A DNA stretch of 64,000 nt from Euclidia mi (Eukaryota; Arthropoda; Insecta; Lepidoptera; Erebidae), in the NCBI GenBank assembly GCA_944739405.2, contig CALYKY020000268.1, positions 18,001-82,000 of the forward strand, written 5' to 3'. The notes below the pieces were generated by a model. It was not told the origin of the DNA and made no database searches. It worked only from the letters and a program-made list of their open reading frames with translations. Of this stretch, positions 30,306 to 40,420 are shown one piece after another. The number at the start of each line of letters is the position of its first letter. The first letter of the stretch is position 1. Both the position numbers and the translations under genes were made by a program.

Positions 30306-31545
30306 AGGTATTGAGAGCCGCATTAGAGTCAGATCAGAAATTGTACACCAAGGTGGTTCTTCCGACCCACCATTTACATTACAAGAATTAAGAGCGGCTA
30401 GTGAGTCCTTCAACCCCGAGAAGGCCCCGGGAGTGGATGGCCTCACAGCCGACGTATGCAGCCGGGCCATTGCCAGCTCGCCACGGACTTTCCTGGCTCT
30501 CGCAAATAAATGCCTCCAACTCCGTTATTTTCCAAGGAGTTGGAAAGAGGCAGTGGTGGTTGTTTTGCGAAAGCCAGGAAAGCCCGATTAGACCACCCCG
30601 AAGGCGTACAGACCCATTGGCCTTCTGCCCGATTTGGGCAAAGTCTTCGAGAAGATGCTGATGGCCCGCCTCAGGTTTTATTTACTACCCAGGATGAGTA
30701 CTCGTCAGTACGGGTTCATGCCACAAAGGAGTACCGAAGGCTCCCTCAATACCCTAACACGTGCGAACGAAATTACAGTAAAAGAAAATAATTGTTTTAA
30801 TATCCTTGGATATAGAGTGAGCCTTCGATAATGCATAGTGGCCAGCTATCAGAGTCCGTCTGGCTGAGGAAAAGTGTCCTGAGAACCTGAGAGGGGTCAT
30901 CGGCAGCTACTTGAATGACCGGAGGGTCAGTGTTAGGTACGCTGGAGAGGAATTTTCTAAATCTACGGCGAAAGGCTGCGTACAAGGCTCCATAGGAGGT
31001 CCCACTCTCTGGAATCTCCTTTTCGACCCACTCCTTAAGAGCATCGAGCGTAGAGGGGGATCTACTCCCAAGCTTTTGCCGATGACATCGTCCTTGTCGT
31101 CGATGGTGGCACGGCATTGGAAATCGAGACCCAGGCAAATGGCGCCCTCGAACATGTTCGGACGTGGGGTGTCGAAAATAAGTTAAAATTCGCACAGCAG
31201 AAAACCTGCGCAATAACGGTCTCGAGAAAACTAAAATACAACACCCCACGCTTGAGCATGGGCGGGGTCAACATTCAAATTTCGAGAGAAATGAAGCTGC
31301 TAGGTGTCACCATCGACGACAAGCTAACGTTTAGTCGGCATGTTAGCAACGTCGTCTGCCGTAAAGCGATCGCGGTTCACAAACAACTGACCAGGGCAGC
31401 AAAAGTGAGTTGGGGATTAAACCCGGAAGTAGTCAAAACTATTTATGTCGCAGCGATGGAACCAATCGTAATGTACGCAGCCAGCGTATGGGCACTGGCA
31501 GCCCACAAACTCGTGATTATAAAGCAGCTGGGCAACGTGATGTAG
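30306..31545 (+). pseudogene. R1-like reverse transcriptase, copy B
   Basis: Motifs in order: EKAPGVDGLTADVCSR, FPRSWKEAVVVVLRKPGKP, a stretch reading YRPIGLLPDLGKVFEKML after a frameshift, QYGFMPQRSTEGSLNTL, a damaged IEGAFDNA box (ATAGAGTGAGCCTTCGATAA near 30812), GSIGGPTLWNLLFDP, a frame-shifted QAFADDIVLVVDG near 31075, and LGVTIDDKLTFSRHV. Several stops and shifts. Identity to copy A is high in the palm. Confidence 0.8.
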
Positions 31546-32660
31546 CACAGCAGATGTGCAAGGCATACCGTACTGTCTCTCTGAATGCCTCCCTCTTGCT
31601 GGCTGGGGTGCTCCCACTCGACCTCCGCATATGCGAGGTGGCATCGTTGTACGATGCCAAGAGGGGGGCACCACAGGCGGTACTGAGCGGCAGCGAGGTG
31701 GAGCAGATGGCCTCTGCACTGGAATCTCCCCATCCCGCCGAGCGTATCGACGTAGAGTTCGGTATCCTGGCGGACCAGGACCAGTTTAGGGCTAACCCAA
31801 TACCGGACGTAAGTATTTATACGGACGGGAGTAAGATCGGCGGGCGTGTCGGAGCTGTGTTGTCCATCTGGACCAACGGTGCCGAGACACGCGCTCGCAA
31901 GTTGGCGCTACCGGAATACTGCATTGTATACCAAGCAGATCTCCTGGCGATATGCAGCGCGACAGGGAAGATTTGGGAGAGCGCGATGTCGTCATTCGGG
32001 GTCTTCAGCGACTCGATGGCGGCCTTGCAGGCAGTGAAAAACCACAATTGCCTTCATCCCCTAGCAGTTGAAACCAGAGAGATCATAACAGCTTTATCTC
32101 GCTAGAACAAGGTAGTTAACTTGTTCTGGATAAAAGCACACGCAGGGTTTGAGGGCAATGAAAGAGTGGATCAGCTCGACAAAGAGGCCACATTCGATAG
32201 CAGGGGGGCCCCGGATTACGACTTGTGCCCGGTGTCATTCATCAAGCGATACATTCATTCGGGAACGCTTGATGAATAGAACCGTAAATACACCACCGGT
32301 GCCACAGCTGCCACAACTAAGATCTTTTTCCCGGATGCGGTGGCTGCGTACACGACGATTAGGAAGCTCAGCCTGGACGGGACCATAACACAGGCGTTGA
32401 CGGGGCACGGTGGATTCTCAGAATACTTGACTCGCTTTAAGTGTAAGGAGAATCCATCGTGCGTTTGTGACCCCGTCCAGGCTGAAACGGTCGAACATGT
32501 TTTGTTTTGCTGCCCTGTTCATGCTGTGGATCGCGAGAACCTGAAGCAGGCACTGGGGGTAGAGATCACCCGGTATACCGTAGGGAAAATCATGGCTAGC
32601 AAGGACAGGGACAGATTCCTAAAAAAGGTTGTAACAATAGTCAATAAAAGAAACAGATGA
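31546..32660 (+). pseudogene. R1-like RNase H and C-terminal domain, copy B
   Basis: RNase H: VSIYTDGSKIGGRVGAVLS (first Asp), YQADLLAICSAT (Glu), VFSDSMAALQAVKNHNCLHP (Asp) and, after a TAG at 32103-32105, WIKAHAGFEGNERVDQL. The tail AAYTTIRKLSLDGTITQAL, GHGGFSEYLTRFKC and CVCDPVQAETVEHVLFCC ends at 32660. A shift near 31545 separates it from RT. Copy B keeps the RNase H front that copy A lost. Confidence 0.78.
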
Positions 32661-32738
32661 GGAAGAAATATATGTACTTCAATATAAATGATTGCTATAG
32701 TTGATTGAATCAGGCGTTATTTGGCGGAACTCCATTGT

Positions 32739-32961
32739 AACCTAATGGAAGGAAAGAGGAACCCACCACGCACCCTCGAATTGACCACCCCAACTATTGC
32801 AATAGAAAAGGTTGACAATATCGAACTCCTCTGAAAGGATAAGGGATATAGGAATGGTATGGGTTCCAGGAAGATACCTGACTTGCAGTATCCCGCTGTA
32901 TGCGCCGACTATTCTTCGACACGTGTTTCGCCTCTGCACGAGGCATCCTCAGGAACGATGG
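32739..32961 (-). repeat. Penelope terminal repeat (pLTR), inverted copy
   Basis: Reverse complement of 40421-40644 with one base change (CTCTGAAAGG versus CTCTAAAAGG) and one A-run difference. It carries a hammerhead core on the minus strand. Confidence 0.9.
32908..32961 (-). ncRNA. Hammerhead ribozyme core (inverted copy)
   Basis: Minus strand: CTGAGGA (32952-32946), stem II GCCTC/GAGGC with a five-base loop, then GAAAC and ACACGTGT before C at 32918. Same core as at 40430-40464, here antisense to the Penelope ORF. Self-cleavage is predicted, not shown. Confidence 0.7.
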
Positions 32962-33354
32962 ATAGTATACACCCCAAAATTAAGTTCGAATTGGAGATAG
33001 AACAAAACAGCTCAATAAACTTCTTAGATTTGACTATCAAAAGGGAGGGTACCTCACACTCATTTGAAATTTATCGTAAACCGACGTATACAGATAGTAC
33101 AATACCAGCATCGTCCTGTCATCCATCGCAACACAAAATGGCAGCATTTCACAGTATTATTCATAGATTATTAAATGTACCACTGAATATAGAATCATAT
33201 AACAGAGAATTAAATATTATTTATCATATAGCTCAATCCAACGGGTATAGTAAACGCCTAATTGACAAGATGATTAGAGGAAAACAACTTAGAATGGCCA
33301 AGTCACTTTTATATCCCTCTATAAAAGAACCTATAAATAATACCGCTGTTCTTA
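32958..33354 (+). pseudogene. Penelope reverse transcriptase, C-terminal part
   Basis: From ATG 32958, just at the edge of the inverted repeat: MDSIHPKIKFELEIEQ, INFLDLTIKREG, FEIYRKPTYTDSTIPASSCH, HPSQHKMAAFHSIIHRLL and LIDKMIRGKQ. This is the thumb and linker region of Penelope RT, after the catalytic palm. The frame is open to 33354, the target of the 834-bp TIR element, and continues at 34192 once one TTA is removed (AVL-TYFGSI). Confidence 0.82.
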
Positions 33355-34188
33355 AGGTGGATACAGACTTTGCGAGGCATGCGCTACGAACGGCGCACAA
33401 CGAATGCCTCTGTTTGAGGCGTGCGTGTTGAAAAACTATACCAACATATGCTCGGGTCGAGCCATTGCGTACGAAGCAAACGCCTCGTTTCTCTGTCTTC
33501 ATGTTTGCTGCGAGGCATGTGCTACGCACAGACGCGCGCGTCCGAGCCGCGCGTGTGCGCCGGCTCATTGCGAGCAGTGCGTTGCGTTTGGACGGTTGTG
33601 TCCGCATCGCTGTGATGTTTGCACGCATTATGAACGAAAAATTTGAATTATACGAAAATAACCGATTGTCCAAAACATCATTATTATATTATAATAAAAA
33701 CAAAAGAGAAGAGATATGGCATTTAATTGCGAATGAAGTAATGTAACCGTCGCTGAGCTGAAAAAAAATATCGTCTAGGATCTTATAGAAGGAAAAATCT
33801 CGAGAAAATAAAATATATTATAAAAGCAGCAGCGGATACGCGCACGCGATGCAAAGGTGCCATCTTGACTGCTGCTGTGTGGGTTGAATCGGCCCGAGCA
33901 TGCGCTGCGCGCTGTATGGCCCGAACAAACGCAGTTTCATTTTCGCAGTCGAGGCGTACGTGAATATTGTACGCGGCGCACAGCTCGAACGGGCATGCGC
34001 GGCATCGTCCACAACTAATGTAATGCTCGCACTGAGGCACTTTGATCTTGTAGCATTTGCCGACACTCGTTGGCTCGCCCTCGCACGTGCGTAGCACATG
34101 CCTCGCCACGAATATAAAGGTACACACGTTGCGAGGCATGCGCTGTGCGCCGTGCGCAGCGCATGCCTCGCAAAGTCTGTATACGGCT
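33355..34188. mobile_element. 834-bp Harbinger-type nonautonomous TIR element, copy 2
   Basis: Nearly identical to 27997-28829. Target duplication TTA at 33352-33354 and 34189-34191. Same ends with AGGTGGATACAGAC and the same internal GCGAGGCATG words. It interrupts the Penelope ORF, a different host from copy 1. Confidence 0.87.
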
Positions 34189-34191
34189 TTA

Positions 34192-34734
34192 CCTATTTTG
34201 GAAGCATAACTGACCGTATGGCGCGTATACTGAGGAGGAACGGTATCAGATCAGCCTATAAACCATACAAAACGTTAAAATTTCTTTGCAATGGTAAAGA
34301 TAAAGTATGCAAGAACAAAAAGTCCGGTATTTACTGCTTAACATGCGACCAATGCCAAAATAAGTACATAGGACAGACGGGTCGAAGTTTTGAGCTGAGA
34401 TATAAAGAACATTTAGCGGCGTTTAGAAACAACCAGCCGGAAAAGTCTCATTTTGCCGAACATTTACTTGAATCGGGTCATACCTTAAATAGCGGACATT
34501 CATTTGACGTCATACACACTTGTCAAAAGGGTATTAGAATGTGCGTATTGGAACAATTAGAGATTTTAAAGCGGGACAAGCATACATTACTGAACGATCA
34601 AACCAACTTTAACGGGTCCCCATTGCTGAATATATTCGCACACCGTCATAATGACTCACATCAGTCGAGCAACGGAGGGAGGGGATTAGAAAGTACAATC
34701 GTTTATAAGACATGCCCACAGTTGGAAAGCGCTC
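34192..34734 (+). pseudogene. Penelope GIY-YIG endonuclease domain
   Basis: YFGSITDRMARILRRNGI and LKFLCNGKDKVCKNKKSGIY lead to the catalytic module: GIYCLTC, then NKYIGQTGRSFELRYKEH with YIG, the catalytic Arg and His, and SHFAEHLLESGH. Cysteines around it (VCKNKK, CLTCDQC) fit the zinc-binding version seen in Penelope elements. The frame runs to CPQLESA at 34734, where the Jockey LINE is inserted; after it the frame resumes at 40412 and ends in ETRVEE. Confidence 0.85.
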
Positions 34735-34889
34735 GGATTAGCTACGCGAGCTACGATTAGTTAACACGTCCCGAGCACGTACGTACTACATACCCACATA
34801 AGCTGCACGGACCGTCAACTTTCAAGAAACCCGGCGAACAAATTTCAAATTTGAACGCCGAACGGTCGCAGCTGCCGCGTCCTTGTGAC

Positions 34890-37232
34890 ATGCCTCGTCG
34901 ACCAAGCCCTTTTAAGGGCTCTGGCGACGACCAACGTGAATCTGAAGACGAAGAAGATGACAACTTACCACCGGTGTCCATCCAGGCGCCGCGTTCACCG
35001 TCAGGTCACCAAAAAGCCGCCGCCGTCACCACAAAAACACAGAGCAAACAAGTGAGTACTCACACTACACATTTGTCTCGCACTGCCGGCGCCCCAGCGC
35101 CAGCCTCCGCCGCACGCCCCGCAACAGCCTCCCGTGCGTCTACCAATCCGCAAGCGAGATTGTCTCCGCGGGATGAAGTTCGCGCGGGCCGCGACACGGT
35201 CCGCGCCTCGCATCAGTCGCATCTCCAGTCGACCGCGAGCGCCGCCGCCATGCGCGCGCCTACGAACCCGCCGCCGCGCGCCCGCGCCGCGCCACGCCCT
35301 GCCCACACAGTGGACAACGCATCACCGACGCGCACGTCCGCCGCGCGTGATCGTGCCCTCGAGCAGGCCGCAGAGTCCCCTCGGGTCGCCGCTAAGGACT
35401 CGCCCGCTCCGCGTTCCGCGTGTTCGTCGCGAACCGGCTCGGAAACCTCGCTAGCCTCCGCTAACTCGTCTATAAACGACAAGGCGGACTTAGTGCTACA
35501 TATAAAGCGTCGCCGCCATACTATGTGTGCGTCGGCGAACTTACAGCGTTCTAGTTCGTCGCCGGCGCTTGTGAAAATGGACGTAGACGCCACACCAGAG
35601 GCGGCACGCCCTGTGCCCACGCGACGCCAACGCAGCCCCGACGAGGACGACGCCGAGGAGCCGAAGCGCCCACGCGCCGACGACGCCGGAAAAAACGTGA
35701 GTACCTCACAAATTTTTATAAGTGAGAGTGAAAAAATTCCGGCGTCTAAACCGTTATACACGGACGTCGCACGATCGCCGCCAACGTCGCGCCGCGTGCC
35801 TACCGCCGCGCCCGCGTCGACCGCTGCGCCCGCGAGCGCTCGCACCGCCGCCGCGCGCCCCGAGGCCGCGCCCGCGCCGCCGCTCGCTGCTGGCGTGTCC
35901 GGCCACAGCAACGCGCGCCCCGCGGCCGCGCCCGCGCACCGTGCTTCCGCGCCCGGCGCCGCCGCCGGCACGCACGCCGCCGTCAACACCGCCGACCCGG
36001 CTGTTCCAGAGAAGAAGAAGCCGCGATTCCCTCCGGTGATCGTTGAGCATCTACCGAACTGGGCTTACCACATGCGGGAGCTCAAGGGACAGCTCGGCAG
36101 AGCCGCCAACGGCCGCGCCTTCGGCAAGGGGCTCCGCTTCACGCCGAAAGACGAAGACGAGTACCGCCTATTACAGCGGTACTTTACAGAGCTCGAAAAG
36201 ACGGACCGCATATCGTGGTTTTGCTACTCGCTCCCCGCAGAACGCAGCCTCAAGGTAGCAATCCGAGGCTTGCCCAGCAACGCGACACCGGAAGAGGTCG
36301 AAGACGAACTCCGCGAGCTGGGGTACGACCCGGAATACGTGCGCACTATCCGGGCTCGACGCGACCGGCCGGGGTGTATACTCCTGGCATTTATCAAGCG
36401 CAACAAGGACACTACGCCGGGGATCTTTGGCGTTACCGAGATGCTCGGTATACCCGGCGTACGCATCGAATTATGGCGCGGCAAGCGGAGGCCGGCACAA
36501 TGCCACCGCTGCCAAAAGTTTAGGCACTCTAGCCACAATTGTCACCGCACACTGGCGTGCGTAAAGTGCGGTGAAGAGCACACGGCTAGAGACTGCCCGC
36601 GCCCCAAGGAAGAGCCAGCGACATGCGCCAACTGCGGGGGCGAACACCCCGCAAACCATGTCAACTGTCCCGTGTTCAAGCGCGAAGCACGTAACAGAAA
36701 GGCCGGGACAGTTGCCGGCGAGCCGCGCCAAGGGCCGGCACCGGTGAACGCGCAACCCCAAGGAGAGGCCGCACAGGGGACTACACTGATGGCGAAGGCG
36801 AACGACCCCCCAGCTCGTGGAACAGCCGGCAAGAAGAGAGGGCGGAGGAACCGTGCCCGCGGTAGGCGAGGCGCACCCGCCACTGAGACACCCGCACCCG
36901 CAACCACACCCGCACCCGCACCTACCGTGGACAAACCACCCAAACAAAAGGGCGGCCCCGGGAAGGCCCCAAAAACCCCCGCTGAAGCACCCCAGCCGGC
37001 AGCTCACACAGTCGCCGCCCCCGCGAGTACAACCGCGCCCAAGGGGAGAAAGGGGAAGAAGGCGAAGGCCCCGCACGCCAGCGAAGGCACCAAGAGCTCC
37101 GGCACCGTTCAGGCCGCTGTCGCGGTACTGCAGCAAGTGCTCACTGCTATGAGCGAAGGCCGCGACAAGCAGACGATCGTGGGCATCATCCTCAAGGGCC
37201 TGGCGGACCTTGTTCTTCAGAATGAACAGTAA
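34890..37232 (+). CDS. Jockey-type LINE ORF1 (gag)
   Basis: 780 residues from the first ATG in frame (MPRRPSPFKGSGDD). The first 370 residues are low-complexity, rich in Ala, Pro, Ser and Arg, with an acidic patch ESEDEEDDNL and nuclear-localisation-like KRPRADD. A globular part follows: FPPVIVEHLPNWAYHMREL, LKVAIRGLPSNATPEEVEDE and GCILLAFIKRNKDTTPG, matching the PRE_C2HC fold next to knuckles. Three CCHC-type motifs are CHRCQKFRHSSHNC, CVKCGEEHTARDC and CANCGGEHPANHVNC. The C-terminus is Lys/Ala-rich with a short hydrophobic end. Binds LINE RNA. It overlaps ORF2 by 11 bases. Confidence 0.88.
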   Translation: MPRRPSPFKGSGDDQRESEDEEDDNLPPVSIQAPRSPSGHQKAAAVTTKTQSKQVSTHTTHLSRTAGAPAPASAARPATASRASTNPQARLSPRDEVRAGRDTVRASHQSHLQSTASAAAMRAPTNPPPRARAAPRPAHTVDNASPTRTSAARDRALEQAAESPRVAAKDSPAPRSACSSRTGSETSLASANSSINDKADLVLHIKRRRHTMCASANLQRSSSSPALVKMDVDATPEAARPVPTRRQRSPDEDDAEEPKRPRADDAGKNVSTSQIFISESEKIPASKPLYTDVARSPPTSRRVPTAAPASTAAPASARTAAARPEAAPAPPLAAGVSGHSNARPAAAPAHRASAPGAAAGTHAAVNTADPAVPEKKKPRFPPVIVEHLPNWAYHMRELKGQLGRAANGRAFGKGLRFTPKDEDEYRLLQRYFTELEKTDRISWFCYSLPAERSLKVAIRGLPSNATPEEVEDELRELGYDPEYVRTIRARRDRPGCILLAFIKRNKDTTPGIFGVTEMLGIPGVRIELWRGKRRPAQCHRCQKFRHSSHNCHRTLACVKCGEEHTARDCPRPKEEPATCANCGGEHPANHVNCPVFKREARNRKAGTVAGEPRQGPAPVNAQPQGEAAQGTTLMAKANDPPARGTAGKKRGRRNRARGRRGAPATETPAPATTPAPAPTVDKPPKQKGGPGKAPKTPAEAPQPAAHTVAAPASTTAPKGRKGKKAKAPHASEGTKSSGTVQAAVAVLQQVLTAMSEGRDKQTIVGIILKGLADLVLQNEQ

Positions 37233-39921
37233 GCCCTTGAGGATCGTACACTGGAATGCCCGCGGCCTGAACAGGAAGGCCGCCCTACTCCGCCCTCTAC
37301 TGCAGGAACAGGACATTGACGTGGCGCTTATAAACGAGACGCACCTGGGACCTGCAGACCAACCACGATTCCCAGGTTTCCTCGTTTATCGGAGGGACGA
37401 AATCTCACCCGAGGGAAGGAGCTACCGCGGACTGGCAGTGCTGATCAAGCGACGAGTCGTACACCAGCCGCTACCTACACCGAACTTTAACACCGTCTAC
37501 ACGCTGGGTGTCGAAGTGCACCTAGGCGGTGCCAACTTACATCTCCACGCCGCTTACAAGCCGCCCGCTACAACGCCAGACGTCGCTGAGCTGCGGTCGC
37601 TCTTGAGCGTGCCGCACCCTGTCATCATAGCGGGCGACTTAAACTGTAAGCACCCAGCGTGGAATTCGTCGAACACAAACCACGCTGGTGTACGACTATT
37701 TAAAGACGCCGAGTCATACGAGTACGTGGTCGCGGGACCGGAGGTACCCACACACTACCCGGACGACCCTACACGGATACCCGACGTACTCGACATCATC
37801 ATACACAACGAGACGCACTGCCAGATACAGCAAGAAGTACTCGACGACGAGCTGTTGTCGGATCACCAACCTGTACTCGTCGTCGTACAGCAGCAACCTA
37901 CGCGGATTGTCCCTCCAGCGCCACGTTACAAACCGGACTGGACCAAATTCGCAGAAACGATTGAGACCACCACACCAACTCGCCCTATCAACTCCGCGGC
38001 CGACGTCGAGACGCTCGCAGCGGAGATCACCGAAGCTATTAAAGGCGCCCTTGTGACTGCCACGACCCCCACCACCCAGAGGAGACTCACTCCTCTGCCG
38101 GCACGCATTCTACGTATGATCGCAGACAAGAGGCGCCTTCGAAGGCAGTGGCAGAGCTCCCGTTGCCCCACGCTGAAAGCCAAACTAAACCGGCTCGCGG
38201 AGAGAGTGAAGGACGAGTTGAGGACCTACACCACCGAGAGCTGGGAGCGCTTTATCGACGACACCAGCGACGACTGGCCGTCACTACACCGGCTATGTCG
38301 TCGCCTCACTAACACCCCAGCTCCGGTGCGCCCGCTGCTACACGCCGACGGGACGCCGAGGTACAAAGCAGCAGACCGCGCGGCCATACTCGCTGGACAT
38401 TTGGAGAGCGTGTTCGCGCCGAACCCAACTGCTGACACGGAACACACCGCAGCAGTCGAGAAACACCTTCGAGACTACTTCGCCACGCCGATAGCTCCCG
38501 AAGAGGACCCTATTTACTTCTCCCCTGGCATGGTGCAGCGTGCCATTCGGCAGACCCAGCCCCGGAAGGCCCCTGGGGCGGATGGGATACCGAACGCAGC
38601 GCTGCGCCGCCTGCCGCACCGTACCGTGGCAGCGCTGGCGCGCCTGTTTACGGGGATCGTCCGCACAGGCGTCTTCCCCACCTGTTGGAAAGAGGGCCGG
38701 ATAATCATGCTGCCCAAGCCAGGCAAGAACACTATGAAGCCTGAGAGCTATCGGCCGATCACCTTGCTGCCCACCATCTCGAAGGTGTTCGAAAAACTCC
38801 TGCTGCGGCACCTCATACCACACATCACGCCCAGACCTGAGCAGTTCGGGTTCCGCGCCGAACACTCAACCACACTACAACTGTCGAGGGTACTGCACCG
38901 GATAGCGGCGGCGCGTAACAAACGCGAGCACGCCGTGGCAGTATTCCTCGACATGGAAAAGGCATTTGACCGAGTATGGCATTCCGGTCTGCTCTACAAG
39001 CTCTCCACCTCTACAGCGCCCCGTCGCGCCGTCAAGACGGTCCAATCGTTTCTGCACAACAGGACATTCAGAGTGGCAGTGGAACAGGAGTTATCCGAGC
39101 TCCACACCATCTCCGCCGGAGTCCCGCAGGGCTCATGTCTCTCGCCTGTGCTCTACACACGCTTCACCGACGACATCCCCGTCGCCGAGGGCACCGAACT
39201 GGCCCTGTACGCTGATGACGCGGCGTACATCACTACAAGCATCAACGCCTACCACGCCGCGTCTAAGATGCAGCGCACCCTCGACCTACTACCTCGCTGG
39301 CTATCGCAATGGCGACTGTCGGTGAACGTGGGTAAGTCACAGGCGATTCTATTTAGCTCAAAACGAGACCATCCACTGCCACTCCAACTACAGGACGGGT
39401 TCATCCCGTGGACGAGGACGGTGAAGTACCTGGGGGTCACTCTCGACCGCCTACTCACCCTTGAGTCGCACGTCCGCCAAGTCGTCGCGCAGGTCCGCAC
39501 TACGAGAGCGCTATTGCGTCCAGTGCTCCGCTCCAGACTCCCGCTACGCGTCAAGCTGGGGGTGTACAAAACGTATGTACGCCCCCGGCTCACCTACGCC
39601 GCCCCCGCCTGGTTCGCGCTCACGAGCGAGACGAACAAGGCCCGCCTCCGCGCGCAGCAATCACTCACGCTGCGCGCCATCGTAGGTGCCCCCCGCACCG
39701 TACGTAACGCCGTGATCCAGCGGGACACGCGAATAGAGAGCCTGGACGCCTACATCCGCCGTCTGTCCGTGGGGATGTTCGAGCGAGCCGACGCCTCGGC
39801 CTGGGACCACGTCCGGGACCTGGCCCCCTGGCACGCTCGCCCCCCGGACAAGAAGAAGCTGCCGCGAGACCTGCTCATCGACCCCGACGACTCCGAGGAC
39901 ACCACGGTCACCCCCAGGTAA
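37222..39921 (+). CDS. Jockey-type LINE ORF2 (APE endonuclease, reverse transcriptase)
   Basis: 899 residues from ATG 37222, which overlaps the ORF1 stop (ATGAACAGTAA). APE endonuclease: HWNARGLNRK, ALINETHLG (catalytic Glu), IIAGDLNCKHPAWNS, DVLDIIIH and LLSDHQPVL (catalytic Asp-His). RT: RKAPGADGIPNAAL, YRPITLLPTISKVFEKLLL, EQFGFRAEHSTTLQL, VFLDMEKAFDRVWH (Asp), GVPQGSCLSPVLY, LYADDAAYI (YADD box) and VKYLGVTLDRLLT. No RNase H is present, as in Jockey-clade LINEs. All key residues are there and there is no stop. It would nick DNA and copy LINE RNA in place. Confidence 0.92.
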   Translation: MNSKPLRIVHWNARGLNRKAALLRPLLQEQDIDVALINETHLGPADQPRFPGFLVYRRDEISPEGRSYRGLAVLIKRRVVHQPLPTPNFNTVYTLGVEVHLGGANLHLHAAYKPPATTPDVAELRSLLSVPHPVIIAGDLNCKHPAWNSSNTNHAGVRLFKDAESYEYVVAGPEVPTHYPDDPTRIPDVLDIIIHNETHCQIQQEVLDDELLSDHQPVLVVVQQQPTRIVPPAPRYKPDWTKFAETIETTTPTRPINSAADVETLAAEITEAIKGALVTATTPTTQRRLTPLPARILRMIADKRRLRRQWQSSRCPTLKAKLNRLAERVKDELRTYTTESWERFIDDTSDDWPSLHRLCRRLTNTPAPVRPLLHADGTPRYKAADRAAILAGHLESVFAPNPTADTEHTAAVEKHLRDYFATPIAPEEDPIYFSPGMVQRAIRQTQPRKAPGADGIPNAALRRLPHRTVAALARLFTGIVRTGVFPTCWKEGRIIMLPKPGKNTMKPESYRPITLLPTISKVFEKLLLRHLIPHITPRPEQFGFRAEHSTTLQLSRVLHRIAAARNKREHAVAVFLDMEKAFDRVWHSGLLYKLSTSTAPRRAVKTVQSFLHNRTFRVAVEQELSELHTISAGVPQGSCLSPVLYTRFTDDIPVAEGTELALYADDAAYITTSINAYHAASKMQRTLDLLPRWLSQWRLSVNVGKSQAILFSSKRDHPLPLQLQDGFIPWTRTVKYLGVTLDRLLTLESHVRQVVAQVRTTRALLRPVLRSRLPLRVKLGVYKTYVRPRLTYAAPAWFALTSETNKARLRAQQSLTLRAIVGAPRTVRNAVIQRDTRIESLDAYIRRLSVGMFERADASAWDHVRDLAPWHARPPDKKKLPRDLLIDPDDSEDTTVTPR

Positions 39922-40399
39922 CCGCCACCTCTAACCGGGTAGAACCCGCTCTTCCCCACTGTTGCAGGTGACCGCCCCTTTCCGCGCGACATCTGTGCGT
40001 ATGACGCGCATACGTGCATCATGTGCGCGCGCGGGCGACCACCGCAACAGCGGCCGCCTACACTACACCACACACAAGACGCCAACACCACCACCATCAA
40101 CACTGACATACCTCACAGAGGCCGCACGTAAGCCGCCGTCCGCGTCGCTGGCTACACGGAGCTGGGCCTCCCCCGGTTCGCCGGGGGTCTCACCTGGCTC
40201 GTGCTGACCGCCCGGACGGCGTGAAGTGTGCACGGCCCTGTGAATAACACAATCCATTGACGACGACACTGTAGGGCATACAGCCCGCCCCAACTACCTG
40301 CCCTTTATTGAAGGGGCAGCGACCAGAGACCGCTGGAGAAGGGCACAGGCCCTGTACCAGCCTCCGCCAACCCTCTAGGGGGTTGCGTGAAGACCCGAC
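39922..40399 (+). other. Jockey-type LINE 3' UTR
   Basis: GC-rich, no gene. Possible stem CCCCCGGTTCGCCGGGGG near 40170-40190 and a hairpin CAACCC-TCTA-GGGGGTTG near 40367-40385. No poly-A before the target duplication. The structured end may be what the RT recognises; that is inference. Confidence 0.55.
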
Positions 40400-40420
40400 T
40401 GGAAAGCGCTCAGTCGTTGC

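Larger units (their letters stand above)
34735..40399 (+). mobile_element. Jockey-type LINE with both ORFs open
   Basis: Bounded by an exact 12-bp target duplication TGGAAAGCGCTC (34723-34734 and 40400-40411). Collapsing it restores the Penelope frame. A 155-bp 5' UTR, ORF1 (gag), ORF2 (endonuclease and RT) and a 478-bp 3' UTR, GC-rich throughout unlike its surroundings. The 3' end lacks poly-A and ends near a hairpin CAACCC..GGGGGTTG. Open frames and a perfect duplication mark a young insertion. Confidence 0.9.

Noticed and set aside
35213..35989. Long minus-strand ORF over Jockey ORF1
   Set aside because: GC-rich coding sequence leaves antisense frames open; the product is Ala/Arg-rich without motifs.
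36471..37316. 281-codon minus-strand ORF over Jockey ORF1/ORF2 joint
   Set aside because: Antisense of the zinc-knuckle region; Cys/Leu-rich by complement, not by homology.
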